Positions 36,665 through 47,184 are shown, numbered from the stretch's first letter. The stretch: 64,000 bases of DNA from Alphaproteobacteria bacterium (GCA_004292755.1 RDXE01000035.1:45327-109326); one strand, 5' to 3'. Notes: generated from the sequence alone by a model not told the origin. Numbers and translations: made by a program.

Positions 36665-38053
36665 ATGAGCCTTGCCCTGCTGTTGGCGCTCGCGCCCGTT
36701 GGTGTTCCCTTGCTGCTGGTGCTGATCGCGCGCCAGTCGCCGGCCCGTGCTGCCATCGGCGGCCTCGTCGCAACAGGGATCGGTGCCATCATCGGCGACC
36801 GCCTAATGCCGTCAACTGCTGTGCTGGCGGCCCTCGAAGCGCTGCTGGTCTGGGGACTGGCCGCCAGCGTGATTCTCCCCGGTCTGGTGGTGGCAGAAGC
36901 GTTCCAGCGCACCGGCAGTGGTGCAGCCGTGGCGGGTTGGATCGCCAGATGGCGGCTGCCAACGCCGATTTGGGCGCTGGCCCTGTGTCTGGCCGCAGGC
37001 CCGGCCATAGAAGGGGCAACAGGATTCGGTGTCGCCCTCATTGTGTTGGTGCCCGCCCTTCTGGGTCGGGTGCCAGCACCACTGGCGGCGCGGTTGGCGC
37101 TGGTGACGTTGGCGATCGTGCCGTGGGGCACGATGGGGTTGGCGACCAGTGTCGCCAGCACGCTAAGCGGTCTGCCTGTGGCGGCCCTGGCAATGACCAC
37201 AGCCCTGGCCGCGGGACCTGTGTTTGCGGCGATGGGGGTGCTGGTGGCGGTGCGCACAGGGGCCAGCCTGTGGCTTTGCCTGATCGGCGCGGTGACCGGC
37301 TGTGCCCTTGCCCTTGCGCTGTGGCTGATCGGCCCAAGGGTGGGGGTTGCCGGTGCCGCAGTGCTGGCGGGGGGTGCCGTTCTGCTGCCCGTCCTTCCAC
37401 GCTTGGGGCCGCCGGCAGCGGTACGATCTGCGTGGCCGCTCGGTCTGTTGGTCAGCCTTGCCCTGGCCTGGACGCTGCTGCCGATCCCGCTGTCCTGGAG
37501 CCTGGAGGCTGGGGCCGTGCGGGTCTCACCGCTCGCCGCGCCGGGACCGGTGTTGGTCCTGGTGGCCGCTGCCCTGCTGATGCGCCAGCCCGTCACCACT
37601 CTGCAGGACTGTCTGACGGCAGGCCTGCGGCGGGCACGCCTGCCGCTGGTAACCGTCGCCGCCGCCGTGCTGACTGGTCGGCTCGCGCTGGCGACTGATC
37701 TCTTTCAACCGCTGGCGGAGGCGCTGGCCTTGCTTCCCAGCAGTGCCGTGGCACCAGCTGCTGCATTGATTGGTCTCAGCACGGGCTGGGTAACCGGGTC
37801 TGGTGTCGCAGGCAACGCCCTTGGCCTCGCGCTGGTGCTGGAGGCTGGCGAGGCAGCGGCGCCGATCCTGCTGGCAGGCGTGCACAATGCCGCGACGGGC
37901 GTCGGTGCAATGACGTCGGTCGGATTGGTGGCACTGGTGGCGAGCCTCGCCGGACTGTCGGCTCCCGAGACGCGCGCACTCACGGCCGCTTCGGTTCGAC
38001 TGCTCGCTCTGCTGGCTCCCATCGTCATGGCCTGGGCATGGCTCATATCATAG
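36665..38053 (+). CDS. L-lactate permease family transporter
   Basis: 462 residues with 12 or more hydrophobic helices. Family hallmarks: GPAIEGATGFGVALIVLVPA (the GFG motif), PWGTMGLATSVAS and a late GSGVAGNALGLALVLEAGEA (usually TGSxxNxN in LldP; here partly changed), then GVHNAATGVGAMTSVGLVAL. Shorter than E. coli LldP (about 550) and with substitutions at the second signature, so lactate/glycolate specificity is likely but not certain. No lactate dehydrogenase is adjacent. No good ribosome site precedes the ATG. Confidence 0.8.
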   Translation: MSLALLLALAPVGVPLLLVLIARQSPARAAIGGLVATGIGAIIGDRLMPSTAVLAALEALLVWGLAASVILPGLVVAEAFQRTGSGAAVAGWIARWRLPTPIWALALCLAAGPAIEGATGFGVALIVLVPALLGRVPAPLAARLALVTLAIVPWGTMGLATSVASTLSGLPVAALAMTTALAAGPVFAAMGVLVAVRTGASLWLCLIGAVTGCALALALWLIGPRVGVAGAAVLAGGAVLLPVLPRLGPPAAVRSAWPLGLLVSLALAWTLLPIPLSWSLEAGAVRVSPLAAPGPVLVLVAAALLMRQPVTTLQDCLTAGLRRARLPLVTVAAAVLTGRLALATDLFQPLAEALALLPSSAVAPAAALIGLSTGWVTGSGVAGNALGLALVLEAGEAAAPILLAGVHNAATGVGAMTSVGLVALVASLAGLSAPETRALTAASVRLLALLAPIVMAWAWLIS

Positions 38054-38112
38054 CGCGCCGCTGCTGCTGCCGTTAGGGTGGCGGTGACGAAACTGCGCCA
38101 CGAGGTGTCGGT

Positions 38113-39390
38113 GTGTTACCGCCAAATCAGTACCCACCGTTTGACGACGCCGCCCGTGCACGGGCGCTGAAGGCGCTGCACATCCTAGACACTCCGCCAG
38201 AGGTGGTGTTTGACCGTCTGACCCATCTGGCATCGCGGCTGTTCGACAGCCCAATTGCCCTGATCTCGCTGATCGATCGTGACCGGCAATGGTTCAAGTC
38301 GCGCGTTGGCCTGGATGTGCCGGAAACCCCGCGCTCGGTTGCGTTCTGCGACTTGGCCGTGCGTACCAACAGCACCCTGGTGGTGGAGGATGCCCAGGCC
38401 GATGCCCGCTTCTCCAGCAATCCCCTGGTGCTGGGCGCCCCCCACATTCGGTTCTATGCCGGTGCCCCACTGCGCGCAGACAACGGCGTGCCCATCGGCA
38501 CCCTGTGCGTGATCGACAGCAAACCGCGGGCCGCGCCCAACCAGGACGATCTCGACGCCCTGCAAACCTTCGCCAATCTGGCAATGGACCATATGGAGTT
38601 GCGCGCCAGCCTGCATTGGATGCATGAGGAGTTGGAGCGTCGCCAGGAGGCCGAGGCCCAATTGATCAGCGCCGCAGCTGAGCGAACCCAGTTCTTTGCC
38701 AGCATGGCGCACGAGTTGCGCAGCCCGCTCACCAGCATTCTCGGTCTCGTCAGTCTCATGCGGGTCGACACAAATGACCTTGCGGGCAACTTGACCGCGA
38801 TTGAGGACAGCAGCAGCCATCTGTTGGGCTTGGTCAATGATATCCTGGCGCTGGCCCGGCTGGAGGCAGTCGGCATGGCGATCAGCATCGCCGAGGTTCC
38901 AGTGGAGCCTCTGGTACACGACACCATCCGCATTGCCCGCGGCCTTGCCCTGCAGGCTGGTGTGACATTGGATGTGCGCCTTGCGGCTGGGCTGCCCGCT
39001 CTGGCGGCTGACCGCACCCGATTGCTGCAAGCCCTGCTGAACGTCGTCGCCAATGCCATCAAGTTCAGCCCGCCCGGTGGCGTGGTTGGGATTGAGGCGC
39101 TGGTCGAGACGCCAAACGCTGGGCCAGCCCATCTCTGCTTGTTGGTTCATGATCAAGGCCCCGGCATCCCACCGGAAGAGAGTGCCCGCCTCGCCTCTCC
39201 CTTCGTGCAAACCGCCGCTGGCGTTGCAAAGGGCGGCACTGGCCTCGGCCTCGCCATCACGCGTTCTCTGGTCGAACAGCATGGCGGTCGTCTGGTGATT
39301 GACGGCACCCTCGGCACCGGCACAACGGTCCGCCTGCGCCTGCCAATCCCCCATGGCGACACGGGCGATGTCACGCCGCTGCCGCATTAG
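38113..39390 (+). CDS. GAF-domain sensor histidine kinase
   Basis: 425 residues from a GTG start. Residues 20-170 are a GAF domain (FDSPIALISLIDRDRQWFKS, RSVAFCDLAV, FYAGAPLRADNGVPIGTLCV). A short coiled-coil leads to the HisKA domain with FFASMAHELRSPLTSILGL, phospho-acceptor His200. The ATPase domain has N-box NVVANAIKFSP, G1 VHDQGPGIP and G2 GGTGLGLAITRSLVEQHGG. No membrane segment, so it is a soluble kinase sensing an internal ligand or redox state. No response regulator gene is next to it, so it is an orphan. Confidence 0.9.
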   Translation: MLPPNQYPPFDDAARARALKALHILDTPPEVVFDRLTHLASRLFDSPIALISLIDRDRQWFKSRVGLDVPETPRSVAFCDLAVRTNSTLVVEDAQADARFSSNPLVLGAPHIRFYAGAPLRADNGVPIGTLCVIDSKPRAAPNQDDLDALQTFANLAMDHMELRASLHWMHEELERRQEAEAQLISAAAERTQFFASMAHELRSPLTSILGLVSLMRVDTNDLAGNLTAIEDSSSHLLGLVNDILALARLEAVGMAISIAEVPVEPLVHDTIRIARGLALQAGVTLDVRLAAGLPALAADRTRLLQALLNVVANAIKFSPPGGVVGIEALVETPNAGPAHLCLLVHDQGPGIPPEESARLASPFVQTAAGVAKGGTGLGLAITRSLVEQHGGRLVIDGTLGTGTTVRLRLPIPHGDTGDVTPLPH

Positions 39391-39458
39391 CCTCACGAAC
39401 ACACAAACAGCGCCGCGGCCGACATGCCGCGACGTTGGACCCGTCAAACACTGGGAAA

Positions 39459-39533
<75 letters not shown>

Positions 39534-39623
39534 GCCCTCGGGAAGGCGGTTGATACGCGAGCGGCTGGGGGGATGTCAAGCACAGGCGCTTGTCGTTTTC
39601 GGGGGGTGTGCCATGTTTCTGGC

Positions 39624-40475
39624 ATGCTGTCTTTTCGCACCCTCGCCATCGCTTTGATGGTCTCCGCTGGCCTGCCCTCGCTCGCGCGGGCGGCTGTGAT
39701 TGCCCACTATGATGTCTATGTCGGCGGTGTCCGTGCCTTGCAGATGCAGGCGGCGCTGGGCATGGACGAAGGCAGCTACAGTCTGCAATTGACTGCCCGC
39801 ACCCATGGCTTTGCCGAGTGGTTGTTGGGCTGGCGCAGCCGGGTCATCAGCACCGGTTTGCTAGAGCGGCCCGCAAGCGCGCGCGGGGCTGAGGATCGTG
39901 CGGGTGTCCGGCCCAGTCGGCACAGTCTGGAGGCGCTGTTCCGGGGCAGCCTCAGGACCGTCCGGCTGGACTGGACGGGTACCACAGTCTCGGTCTCGGC
40001 AACGCCACCGATTGAAGAAGACAATCGCGACCCCGTGCCCGACGCCTTGCGCGTCAACGCCGTCGATCCCTTGACCGCGACTGTCATTGCCCTGCGCGCG
40101 GTGGCGGAGCGTCAAGCCTGCCAGCAGGACATCCCCGTGTTCGATGGTCGGCGACGCTTCGATGCCGTGCTGCAAACCGGCACCCGGCCAACCCTGCCCG
40201 CCAACAGCTATTCCTCCTTCGAGGGGGCAGCCGTGCATTGCACGCTGCGCATCAACCGCATCGCCGGTTACTCGCGCTCTGAGAATAACTTCAACCGGGC
40301 TGAGGATCGCGACCGCAGCATCGATATCTGGTTCGCCCCAGTCGCGACGGGAGCGGTGCCCGTGCCAGTGCGGGTGGAAGTGGAACTGTCGATGGGCGCC
40401 ATTGTCGCCCACTTGATGCGGGTGGAAACAGTGGACACCGTACCGCCGCTGCCAACCGGCCCACTGACCCGCTGA
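39624..40475 (+). CDS. DUF3108 family exported protein
   Basis: 283 residues. Signal peptide MLSFRTLAIALMVSAGLPSL with ARA before AVIAHYDVYVGG. The body shows DUF3108 features: YDVYVGGVRALQMQAALGM, GSYSLQLTARTHGFAEWLLG, DPLTATVIALRAV and the periplasmic beta-rich pattern that follows. The role of the family is unknown; the proteins are periplasmic or outer-membrane associated. The ATG at 39624 is chosen because the signal peptide starts there. Confidence 0.8.
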   Translation: MLSFRTLAIALMVSAGLPSLARAAVIAHYDVYVGGVRALQMQAALGMDEGSYSLQLTARTHGFAEWLLGWRSRVISTGLLERPASARGAEDRAGVRPSRHSLEALFRGSLRTVRLDWTGTTVSVSATPPIEEDNRDPVPDALRVNAVDPLTATVIALRAVAERQACQQDIPVFDGRRRFDAVLQTGTRPTLPANSYSSFEGAAVHCTLRINRIAGYSRSENNFNRAEDRDRSIDIWFAPVATGAVPVPVRVEVELSMGAIVAHLMRVETVDTVPPLPTGPLTR

Positions 40476-40484
40476 CCCTGATCA

Positions 40485-40507
40485 GAGGGGTGGCGCCGCC
40501 GCCCCTC
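40485..40507. terminator. Hairpin between convergent genes
   Basis: GAGGGGTGG, loop CGCCG, CCGCCCCTC: a 9-bp GC-rich stem (one U-G pair) lying between the stop of the DUF3108 gene and the stop of the phosphatase gene. No T-run; function inferred from position. Confidence 0.5.
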
Positions 40508-40514
40508 CTGCCGC

Positions 40515-41201
40515 TCAGTCCACCAATCCCAACGCGGCAGACAGTGCTGCGGCATCGCTGACCAAGGCGTCCACCGGCAACTCCTCAATCGGGACGCGGC
40601 AGTAACCCCACCGCACCAACACCGTGCGACACCCGGCGAGGCGGCCGATGGCCGCATCATGCTCATTGTCGCCCACATACACAGCGTCCTCCGGCGCCAC
40701 CCCCAGACGGGCTAGGACGTCGTAGAGATGTTCAGGATCGGGCTTGCGCCGCTTGGTCTCGTCCGAACCGATCACCACCGGCAACAGCGAGGCAAGGCCC
40801 AGACGCCGCAGAATGGTGCGCGCCGGGCCACCCGGCTTGTTTGTGCACACACCGGCGCGGATCCCCACCTTGGCCAGCCGTACCAGCACCCCCTCCACGC
40901 CCGGATAGAGGCGGGTGGTGGCGAAGCCGCAGGCATCATACTCGGCGCGGAAATGGCTGAGGGCGGCGGCCAGCGTCGCGTCATCCGCAGGCTTACCCGT
41001 GGCGCGCCAGGCATCTTCGACCAAGCGCTTGGCACCATCGCCAATCAAACTGCGCAAGCCCGCAACCCCCAAGGTGGGACGAGCGAACGCAGTCAGTGTG
41101 GCGTCAAGCGCACTTGCAAGGTCCTCGGCACTATCAACCAGAGTGCCATCCAGATCGAAGACAACGGCGAGCGGGCGCCGCACCAAGGCATCAGGGCTCA
41201 T
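40515..41201 (-). CDS. gph: Phosphoglycolate phosphatase-like HAD hydrolase
   Basis: 228 residues. HAD motif I FDLDGTLVDS near residue 14 with the nucleophile and acid Asp residues, motif II VCTNKPGGPA (Thr), motif III around KRRKPDPEHL (Lys), motif IV VYVGDNEHDAAIG. A helical cap sits between motif I and II as in Gph. It removes phosphate from 2-phosphoglycolate formed by DNA repair or photorespiration. The start at 41201 places motif I close to the N-terminus. Other HAD substrates are possible, but the family match is good. Confidence 0.85.
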   Translation of the reverse strand: MSPDALVRRPLAVVFDLDGTLVDSAEDLASALDATLTAFARPTLGVAGLRSLIGDGAKRLVEDAWRATGKPADDATLAAALSHFRAEYDACGFATTRLYPGVEGVLVRLAKVGIRAGVCTNKPGGPARTILRRLGLASLLPVVIGSDETKRRKPDPEHLYDVLARLGVAPEDAVYVGDNEHDAAIGRLAGCRTVLVRWGYCRVPIEELPVDALVSDAAALSAALGLVD

Positions 41202-41297
41202 GGACTTGCGTCTAGGACAGGGCTGGGGCGCCTGTCCAGAACTGGCATCCATCGCCTGAACCGCCTATGTGCCAAATGACCGATGCGGGAGACCAGA

Positions 41298-42671
41298 ATG
41301 GCTTACGATTTCGACCTTTTGACCATTGGCGGCGGCTCCGGCGGCGTCGCTGGGTCGCGGCGCGCGGCGTCCTACGGGGTGCGTGTCGGTCTGGTGGAGA
41401 ATTGGCGGATGGGCGGCACCTGCGTGATGCGCGGCTGCGTGCCCAAAAAGCTGCTGGTCTATGGTGTCAAGTTCGCCGAAGCATTCGAGGATGCGCGAGG
41501 CTTTGGCTGGTCGATCGATGGCATCAGCCACGACTGGGCCGCGATGATCAAGGCCAAGGATCAGGAGCTAAGCCGCCTGGAAGGCATTTATCACACCATG
41601 CTGGAGAAGGCGGGTGTGACCACGCTGACAGGGCGCGGGCGTCTGGTTGATGCCCACCATGTCGCCATCACTGCGGCCGATGGCAGCGAGCAGGTGGTGA
41701 GTGCTGAGCGGGTGCTCATCGCCACCGGTGGCCGCCCGATCCGCCCCGAGATTCCAGGTGCCGAGTTTGGCATCAGCTCCGATGAGGCGCTGGACCTACC
41801 AGCACGTCCGGATCGGGTGATGATCGTCGGTGGCGGCTATATCGGCGTGGAGTTCGCCGGCATCTTCTCGACAGCCGGGGCCAAGGTGACCCAGGTGCTG
41901 CGTCAGGACTTGCCGCTGCGCGGCTTCGATCAAGAACTACGCCGCGCGCTGGCTGAGGCGATGGCGGCTCGCGGCGTCCATTTGGTGCCGCGCACGGTGC
42001 CGACGGCGATCGCGCGTACCAGCGACGGCTTGAGCGTCACGCTGTCCAATGGCAGCACGGTCAATGTTGATCAGGTGATGTTCGCAACTGGCCGTCGCCC
42101 GAATACCGAGGGGCTGGGCCTTGCCGAGGCGGGTGTGGCGCTGAGCGACAGTGGTGCCGTTCAGGTGGATGCGTGGCAGCGCACGTCCGTGCCGACCATC
42201 TACGCGGTTGGCGATGTCACCGACAAAGTGCAGTTGACTCCCGTGGCGATTGCTGAGGCGCGCGGCGTGGCCGAAACCCTCTACAACCGCAATCCAACCA
42301 TGGTCAGCCACGAGACCATCGCCACGTCGGTGTTTGGTCGCCCGGAACTGGCCACAGTCGGCTTGTCCGAGGAGGCTGCCCGCGCGCGCTACCCCTGGGT
42401 CAAGGTGTTCGCCACTCAATTCCGGCCAATGCAAAACATCCTGGCGGGGCGTCAGGAGCGAACGCTGATGAAGTTGGTGGTGGATGGCGCCAGTGACCGG
42501 GTGCTGGGCGCCCACATGATCGGACCAGACGCCGCCGAGATCATTCAAAGCCTCGCAGTCGCCGTGACAGCGGGACTGACCAAAAAGCAGTTCGACCAGA
42601 CCATGGCGCTTCACCCCTCGGCAGCGGAGGAATTCGTTACCCTGCGCGATCCGCGGCCCGACCCAAGCTGA
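41298..42671 (+). CDS. gor: Glutathione-disulfide reductase
   Basis: 457 residues. FAD site [17 protein letters not shown], redox-active disulfide [13 protein letters not shown], second FAD motif [22 protein letters not shown] site [20 protein letters not shown] and catalytic [11 protein letters not shown] at the C-terminus. Reduces GSSG using NADPH in the cytoplasm. The ATG at 41298 is preferred because GGGAG lies 6 bases upstream; an ATG at 41283 would put the ribosome site inside the gene. Divergent from the gph gene. Confidence 0.93.
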   Translation: MAYDFDLLTIGGGSGGVAGSRRAASYGVRVGLVENWRMGGTCVMRGCVPKKLLVYGVKFAEAFEDARGFGWSIDGISHDWAAMIKAKDQELSRLEGIYHTMLEKAGVTTLTGRGRLVDAHHVAITAADGSEQVVSAERVLIATGGRPIRPEIPGAEFGISSDEALDLPARPDRVMIVGGGYIGVEFAGIFSTAGAKVTQVLRQDLPLRGFDQELRRALAEAMAARGVHLVPRTVPTAIARTSDGLSVTLSNGSTVNVDQVMFATGRRPNTEGLGLAEAGVALSDSGAVQVDAWQRTSVPTIYAVGDVTDKVQLTPVAIAEARGVAETLYNRNPTMVSHETIATSVFGRPELATVGLSEEAARARYPWVKVFATQFRPMQNILAGRQERTLMKLVVDGASDRVLGAHMIGPDAAEIIQSLAVAVTAGLTKKQFDQTMALHPSAAEEFVTLRDPRPDPS

Positions 42672-42771
42672 CACCAGACGCGCTGCAGGTGCGCGCTGCT
42701 GCGCAGTAGCCAGTGGTGCGCCGCTTGGGCTATGGTCGCGGCCCCGAAGTGTAAGGCCGATGAGGACTGCC

Positions 42772-44145
42772 ATGCCTGGACGTTGGATGCCCGATTCCTG
42801 GAGGACCAAACCGATCCGCCAGGCGCCGGCTTATCCCGACGCTGCCAAGGTGGCAGCGGTTGAGCAAAAGCTGCGCTCGTTCCCCCCTTTGGTGTTTGCT
42901 GGCGAGGCGCGCAAGCTAAAGGCCGCCCTTGGCAAGGTCGCCAATGGCGAGGCCATTCTGGTGCAAGGTGGTGATTGCGCGGAAAGCTTCGCCGAATTTC
43001 ATCCGGATACGATCCGCGACACGTTCCGTGTGCTGTTGCAGATGGCTGTGGTGATGACCTTCGGCGCCGCGCTGCCGGTGGTGAAGGTTGGCCGCATCGC
43101 TGGGCAGTTTGCCAAGCCGCGCTCCGACGAGGTGGAGGTGCGTGGCGATGTCTCCCTGCCGTCCTACCGCGGGGACATCGTCAATGGCATCGACTTCACG
43201 CCTGAGGCGCGCATCCCCGATCCTGACCGGTGGTTGACCGCCTACAGCCAATCCGCAGCCACGCTGAATCTGATTCGTGCCTTCGCCCAAGGCGGCTATG
43301 CCGACCTGCACCGGGTGCATCGCTGGACCTTGGGATTTGTGGATCGCTCGCCCGCGGGAGATCGATACCGCGCATTGGCTGATCGCATCGGCGAGTGCTT
43401 GGCGTTTATGGAAGCCTGTGGCCTGACCTCGGAACTGCCACAGATCCGCGAGACCGACTTCTACACCTCCCACGAAGCGCTGCTGTTGGGATTTGAGGAG
43501 TCGATGACCCGCATCGACAGCACCTCCGGTGATTGGTACGACACCTCGGCCCATATGCTGTGGATTGGTGACCGCACCCGCCAGCTGGATGGCGCGCATG
43601 TGGAATTCTTGCGTGGGGTGCGCAATCCAATTGGGCTGAAGTGCGGCCCATCGCTGGAAGCAGACGATTTGCTCCGTCTGATTGATCGTCTCAATCCCCA
43701 AAACGAAGCGGGCCGCCTGACACTGATCGCGCGGATGGGGGCGGACAAGATCGCCAATGGCCTGCCGCCGCTGGTGCGCGCGGTGGAACGCGAGGGTCGG
43801 CGCGTGGTCTGGACCTCCGATCCCATGCACGGCAACACAGTCAAAACCGCCAGCGGCTTCAAGACCCGCCCGTTTGACCGCATCCTGTCCGAGGTGCGGC
43901 AGTTCTTCGACATCCACCGGGCCGAAGGCACCTGGGCCGGTGGCGTGCATCTGGAATTGACGGGCACCGATGTGACCGAATGCCTGGGTGGCGCGCAGGC
44001 GATTGACGATGCCACTCTGCAGAACCGCTACCACACCCATTGCGACCCGCGACTGAACGGTGCCCAGGCGATTGAGCTCGCGTTCCTGGTGGCGGAGGAA
44101 TTGAAGCAGTCACGCACGAATCCGCGACTCGCCGAAGCGGTTTAG
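42772..44145 (+). CDS. Class II DAHP synthase (shikimate pathway, first step)
   Basis: 457 residues. Plant-type (class II) 3-deoxy-7-phosphoheptulonate synthase: begins with [19 protein letters not shown], then [43 protein letters not shown] and [19 protein letters not shown], covering the metal- and substrate-binding residues (Cys of GGDC, His of DPMHGN, Glu and Asp of LELTGTD). Joins phosphoenolpyruvate and erythrose-4-phosphate. The ATG at 42772 has GAGGA 5 bases upstream; an ATG 12 bases earlier is possible. Confidence 0.95.
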   Translation: MPGRWMPDSWRTKPIRQAPAYPDAAKVAAVEQKLRSFPPLVFAGEARKLKAALGKVANGEAILVQGGDCAESFAEFHPDTIRDTFRVLLQMAVVMTFGAALPVVKVGRIAGQFAKPRSDEVEVRGDVSLPSYRGDIVNGIDFTPEARIPDPDRWLTAYSQSAATLNLIRAFAQGGYADLHRVHRWTLGFVDRSPAGDRYRALADRIGECLAFMEACGLTSELPQIRETDFYTSHEALLLGFEESMTRIDSTSGDWYDTSAHMLWIGDRTRQLDGAHVEFLRGVRNPIGLKCGPSLEADDLLRLIDRLNPQNEAGRLTLIARMGADKIANGLPPLVRAVEREGRRVVWTSDPMHGNTVKTASGFKTRPFDRILSEVRQFFDIHRAEGTWAGGVHLELTGTDVTECLGGAQAIDDATLQNRYHTHCDPRLNGAQAIELAFLVAEELKQSRTNPRLAEAV

Positions 44146-44153
44146 CCACCCAC

Positions 44154-44182
44154 CTGCCCCGTCAGCATCGCTGGCGGGGCAG
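44154..44182. terminator. Strong hairpin after the DAHP synthase gene
   Basis: CTGCCCCG-t-CAGC, loop ATC, GCTG-g-CGGGGCAG: 12 paired bases with one internal mismatch, starting 8 bases after the stop codon and ahead of the convergent FMN reductase stop. No T-run follows. Confidence 0.6.
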
Positions 44183-44213
44183 GCTATGGGCCGTCGGATG
44201 GCGGCCAGCGGCA

Positions 44214-44831
44214 CTAAAGGCCGTTGGGGAACGCCGTGAAATCCAACCGCCCGCTGCGGCGCACTGCCCCCAGTGCCACGGCATACTCTGCCAACAGAGT
44301 GAGCGTGTAATCGACCCGCCGGGCGACATCGTGGGCGGCAGCGCCAGCCCACCATGCTGCCTCCAGCGCCGGAGCCAGGGTTGCGAACTGGCGCAGAATC
44401 AAATGGTCTGGCAACCAACACAGGTGGTTGTTCTTGGTGCCAGACATGCGCAACTCAGCGACAGGATAGGCGCCGCCCGTGCCCGTGGAGATCGACACGA
44501 TCAACCCCGGCTTGTGCGCCACCTCGTAGTTGGAGCACATCAACAGCAAGTTCTTGAGGGCTGGCGACGCCATACCCGCCCATTCCGGCGTGATGGCAAT
44601 CACCGCCTCGGCCGCTGCGAGGGTTTGGGAAATCGGCGTCCAAGCCGCCTGAAACCGCTCCGACGGTTCAGAGAAATCGGAGTTCCAGAACGGCAACCGG
44701 TCGTTGGCGAGGCTGATCACCTCTGGCTCGGCCCCTGCCACCGCCTCCGGCAGGCGCCGCGCCAAGAGATGCGCTGCCCGTTCAGAGTTCGAGCCCGCAC
44801 GCTGGCTGCCTGCGATCACTGCAATCTTCAT
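44214..44831 (-). CDS. NADPH-dependent FMN reductase family protein
   Basis: 205 residues. MKIAVIAGSQRAGSNSERAA is the FMN phosphate-binding loop (GSxRxGSxS) of the flavodoxin-like reductases; ITPEWAGMASPALKNLL is the matching second motif, as in chromate/quinone reductases and ArsH relatives. GGGGAG lies 8 bases upstream of the chosen ATG. Soluble enzyme; the physiological electron acceptor cannot be read. Confidence 0.85.
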   Translation of the reverse strand: MKIAVIAGSQRAGSNSERAAHLLARRLPEAVAGAEPEVISLANDRLPFWNSDFSEPSERFQAAWTPISQTLAAAEAVIAITPEWAGMASPALKNLLLMCSNYEVAHKPGLIVSISTGTGGAYPVAELRMSGTKNNHLCWLPDHLILRQFATLAPALEAAWWAGAAAHDVARRVDYTLTLLAEYAVALGAVRRSGRLDFTAFPNGL

Positions 44832-44936
44832 CCCAAAGCTCCCCAATCAGGATGGGCAGAGGGGTATCAGCTTCTGGGGGTGGCAACACCTGTGCTGTTG
44901 TGCGGGTACCGGGCGTGCGGATGGTATCAGGCTGCG

Positions 44937-47102
44937 CTAGTCCGCGTGCCCGGCCGGGCCATCGATCCAGGCATCCAAGAACTTGGTGAAATCGGGGGCG
45001 GCAAGGGGGCGGGAGAAGAAATAGCCCTGACCCTCATGACAGCCGAGTTCGTTCAAATGGCGCGCCTGCTCTTCCGTCTCGACACCTTCGGCCACGATCT
45101 CCAGGTTCAGCACCGTACCCAGGCCGACGATGGTGCGGGTGATTTCGGCTGCTTCCTGATCGCGGTGCATGTCCTGAATGAACGAGCGGTCAATTTTCAG
45201 CTTGTCCAATCGGAAGCGACGGAGATAACTTAAAGATGAGTATCCCGTGCCAAAATCATCCAGCGTGATCCGCACCCCCAGCTCCTGCAGCTGGAACAGA
45301 CGCGGCAGCGCTTGGTCAACATTCTCCATCAACATCGATTCGGTGATTTCAAGTTCCAGACGGTTGGGCGGCAAGCCTGTATCCTCTAAAACTCGCATCA
45401 CCCGCTGAGCGACATCGGGTTGCATCAACTGCACCGCTGACAGATTGACTGCTACATGCAGGTGCAAATTCGGCCATTCGCACGCACGCCGACAGGCCTG
45501 ACGCAACACCTCCTCGCCCAGTGGCAGGACCAAGCCGGATTGTTCGGCAATGGGAATGAACTGCTCGGGCGAAATCATGCCGCGCACCGGGTGGCGCCAG
45601 CGCACCAGCGCCTCAGCACCCGTGATCACGCCATTGCGCAGGGCAATCTTCGGCTGGAAAAACACCTCGATCTGCCCGTGATTGAGGGCGGTGGTCAGGT
45701 CCGCCTCCAGATCATGGCGTTCCCGCAGCTCGCGGTCGAAATCAGCCTGATAGAACCTGTACGTGTTGCGACCCGCGGCTTTGGAGCGATACATCGCCAA
45801 GTCCGCTTGCTTCAGCGCCGCCTCAACTCCTGATGGTCCCGGTTCTGTCCCATCACCGCCCAGCATCGTGACGCCGATGGAACAGCCGACCTTCAAACGC
45901 AGCTCGCCAATCCGGAAGGGACGCGACAGCGTGTCAATGATGCGCTCCGCCTGACGCTGGACCATGCCATCTTCCAGGGCGTCAAACATCAAAACAGCGA
46001 ACTCATCACCACCCAGGCGCGCAACCATATCCTCGCTGCGCACCTGAGCCCGCAGTCGACGCGAGGCCGCTTGCAGCAATTGATCACCGATCGCATGGCC
46101 GTTCAGGTCATTGACTGCTTTGAAATGGTCAAGATCAAGGAACATCAACGCAGCTTGATCTTTGGCTGGGGTATCCAGCAAATGCTGCAACCGATCACTC
46201 AATTGCCGACGATTGGGCAACTCCGTCAAAGCATCGTGAGTGGCCATGTGCTGGATGGTTGCTGCTTTACGCCGATCCTCAGTGATATTACGACCATAAA
46301 TATTGACGTAGCGTTTTTCTGCCACCGGCACCAGGGTGAGTAAGTACAACTCGCCCGCGACTTCCAGCTCGGAGGATTGGGAGCTGTCGGCGACCAGCAC
46401 GTCCTTGACCCGCTCCATCCAACTGCGCGGCACCGGGCCGCCAACGGTGGTATGCCACTGATTGATCAGGGAGATCGCCGGAACGTTGGCATAGAGCACC
46501 ATGCCTTCGTGAGACACACGCAGAATGGGATCGGGGCTTTCGGATACCAGCCGGGCGGTTTCATCCGCCAACAGCATCGCCCGCTCCACCTGCAGCTTTT
46601 GCGCCTCACGCTCGTTGGCAAGCGTGCGGTTGACGGCGAACAACACGTTGGTGGCCGCCAAACGGGACAGATTCTCTTGAATGATCACAGTGGCCAGCGC
46701 CAGACCGAACTGCGGCTGGCGCGCCATGAAGGAGATTGCCACCTCCCGGCGGATCAACAGCACCCGCGCATGGCCATCAGCGCGGATGGTGACCAGCGGC
46801 GGGTCACCGCGAAACAGACCACCCTCGCCAAAAAAGTCACCCGGGGTCATCTCCGCCAGCCGGTGACCGTCTTGTTCAATGACCAGGGCGCCGTCCAGCA
46901 CCAACCGCATGCCAGGGACCGGCGTTCCGGGCGACACCAGCATGGTGCCGTGCGGCGCCTCTTCCACTTCGCCCAATGCCAGGAAGCTGTTGATCCAGCG
47001 CCGGTCGATCGCCCGCAGTTTGCGGAAAATGCGATCATTCCAGTCGCGCGGCTCCAGGCGCACAATCTCTGGTTGGGTTGTCGGGTCCCTGTGCTCAGCC
47101 AT
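44937..47102 (-). CDS. CNB-PAS-GGDEF-EAL cyclic-di-GMP enzyme
   Basis: 721 residues from the ATG at 47102 (a GTG three codons earlier, at 47111, has better ribosome-site spacing and may be used). Residues 30-150: cyclic-nucleotide-binding fold with FGEGGLFRGD. Residues 175-275: PAS-like segment. Diguanylate cyclase: RLGGDEF at 362-368 with an intact inhibitory I-site RSED (355-358). Phosphodiesterase: GAEALVRWRHP (EAL at 497-499), and NLSAVQL, LEITESML, TLDDFGTGYSSLSYLRR, KIDRSFI and VAEGVETEEQA all present. Both domains look catalytically competent, so the sensory domains probably decide the net direction. No membrane segment. Confidence 0.92.
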   Translation of the reverse strand: MAEHRDPTTQPEIVRLEPRDWNDRIFRKLRAIDRRWINSFLALGEVEEAPHGTMLVSPGTPVPGMRLVLDGALVIEQDGHRLAEMTPGDFFGEGGLFRGDPPLVTIRADGHARVLLIRREVAISFMARQPQFGLALATVIIQENLSRLAATNVLFAVNRTLANEREAQKLQVERAMLLADETARLVSESPDPILRVSHEGMVLYANVPAISLINQWHTTVGGPVPRSWMERVKDVLVADSSQSSELEVAGELYLLTLVPVAEKRYVNIYGRNITEDRRKAATIQHMATHDALTELPNRRQLSDRLQHLLDTPAKDQAALMFLDLDHFKAVNDLNGHAIGDQLLQAASRRLRAQVRSEDMVARLGGDEFAVLMFDALEDGMVQRQAERIIDTLSRPFRIGELRLKVGCSIGVTMLGGDGTEPGPSGVEAALKQADLAMYRSKAAGRNTYRFYQADFDRELRERHDLEADLTTALNHGQIEVFFQPKIALRNGVITGAEALVRWRHPVRGMISPEQFIPIAEQSGLVLPLGEEVLRQACRRACEWPNLHLHVAVNLSAVQLMQPDVAQRVMRVLEDTGLPPNRLELEITESMLMENVDQALPRLFQLQELGVRITLDDFGTGYSSLSYLRRFRLDKLKIDRSFIQDMHRDQEAAEITRTIVGLGTVLNLEIVAEGVETEEQARHLNELGCHEGQGYFFSRPLAAPDFTKFLDAWIDGPAGHAD

Positions 47103-47184
47103 TGCGTCCACAAACCTCTCCCCCCCAATGCTTAGCGGGCGTGGGCGAATTTCGCCAGCGAAAGCATGCAAAGGGCGCGAAAGG

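Noticed and set aside
42916..44040. A 374-codon minus-strand frame opposite the DAHP synthase gene
   Set aside because: The plus-strand protein is unmistakable; the antisense frame has no recognisable motif.
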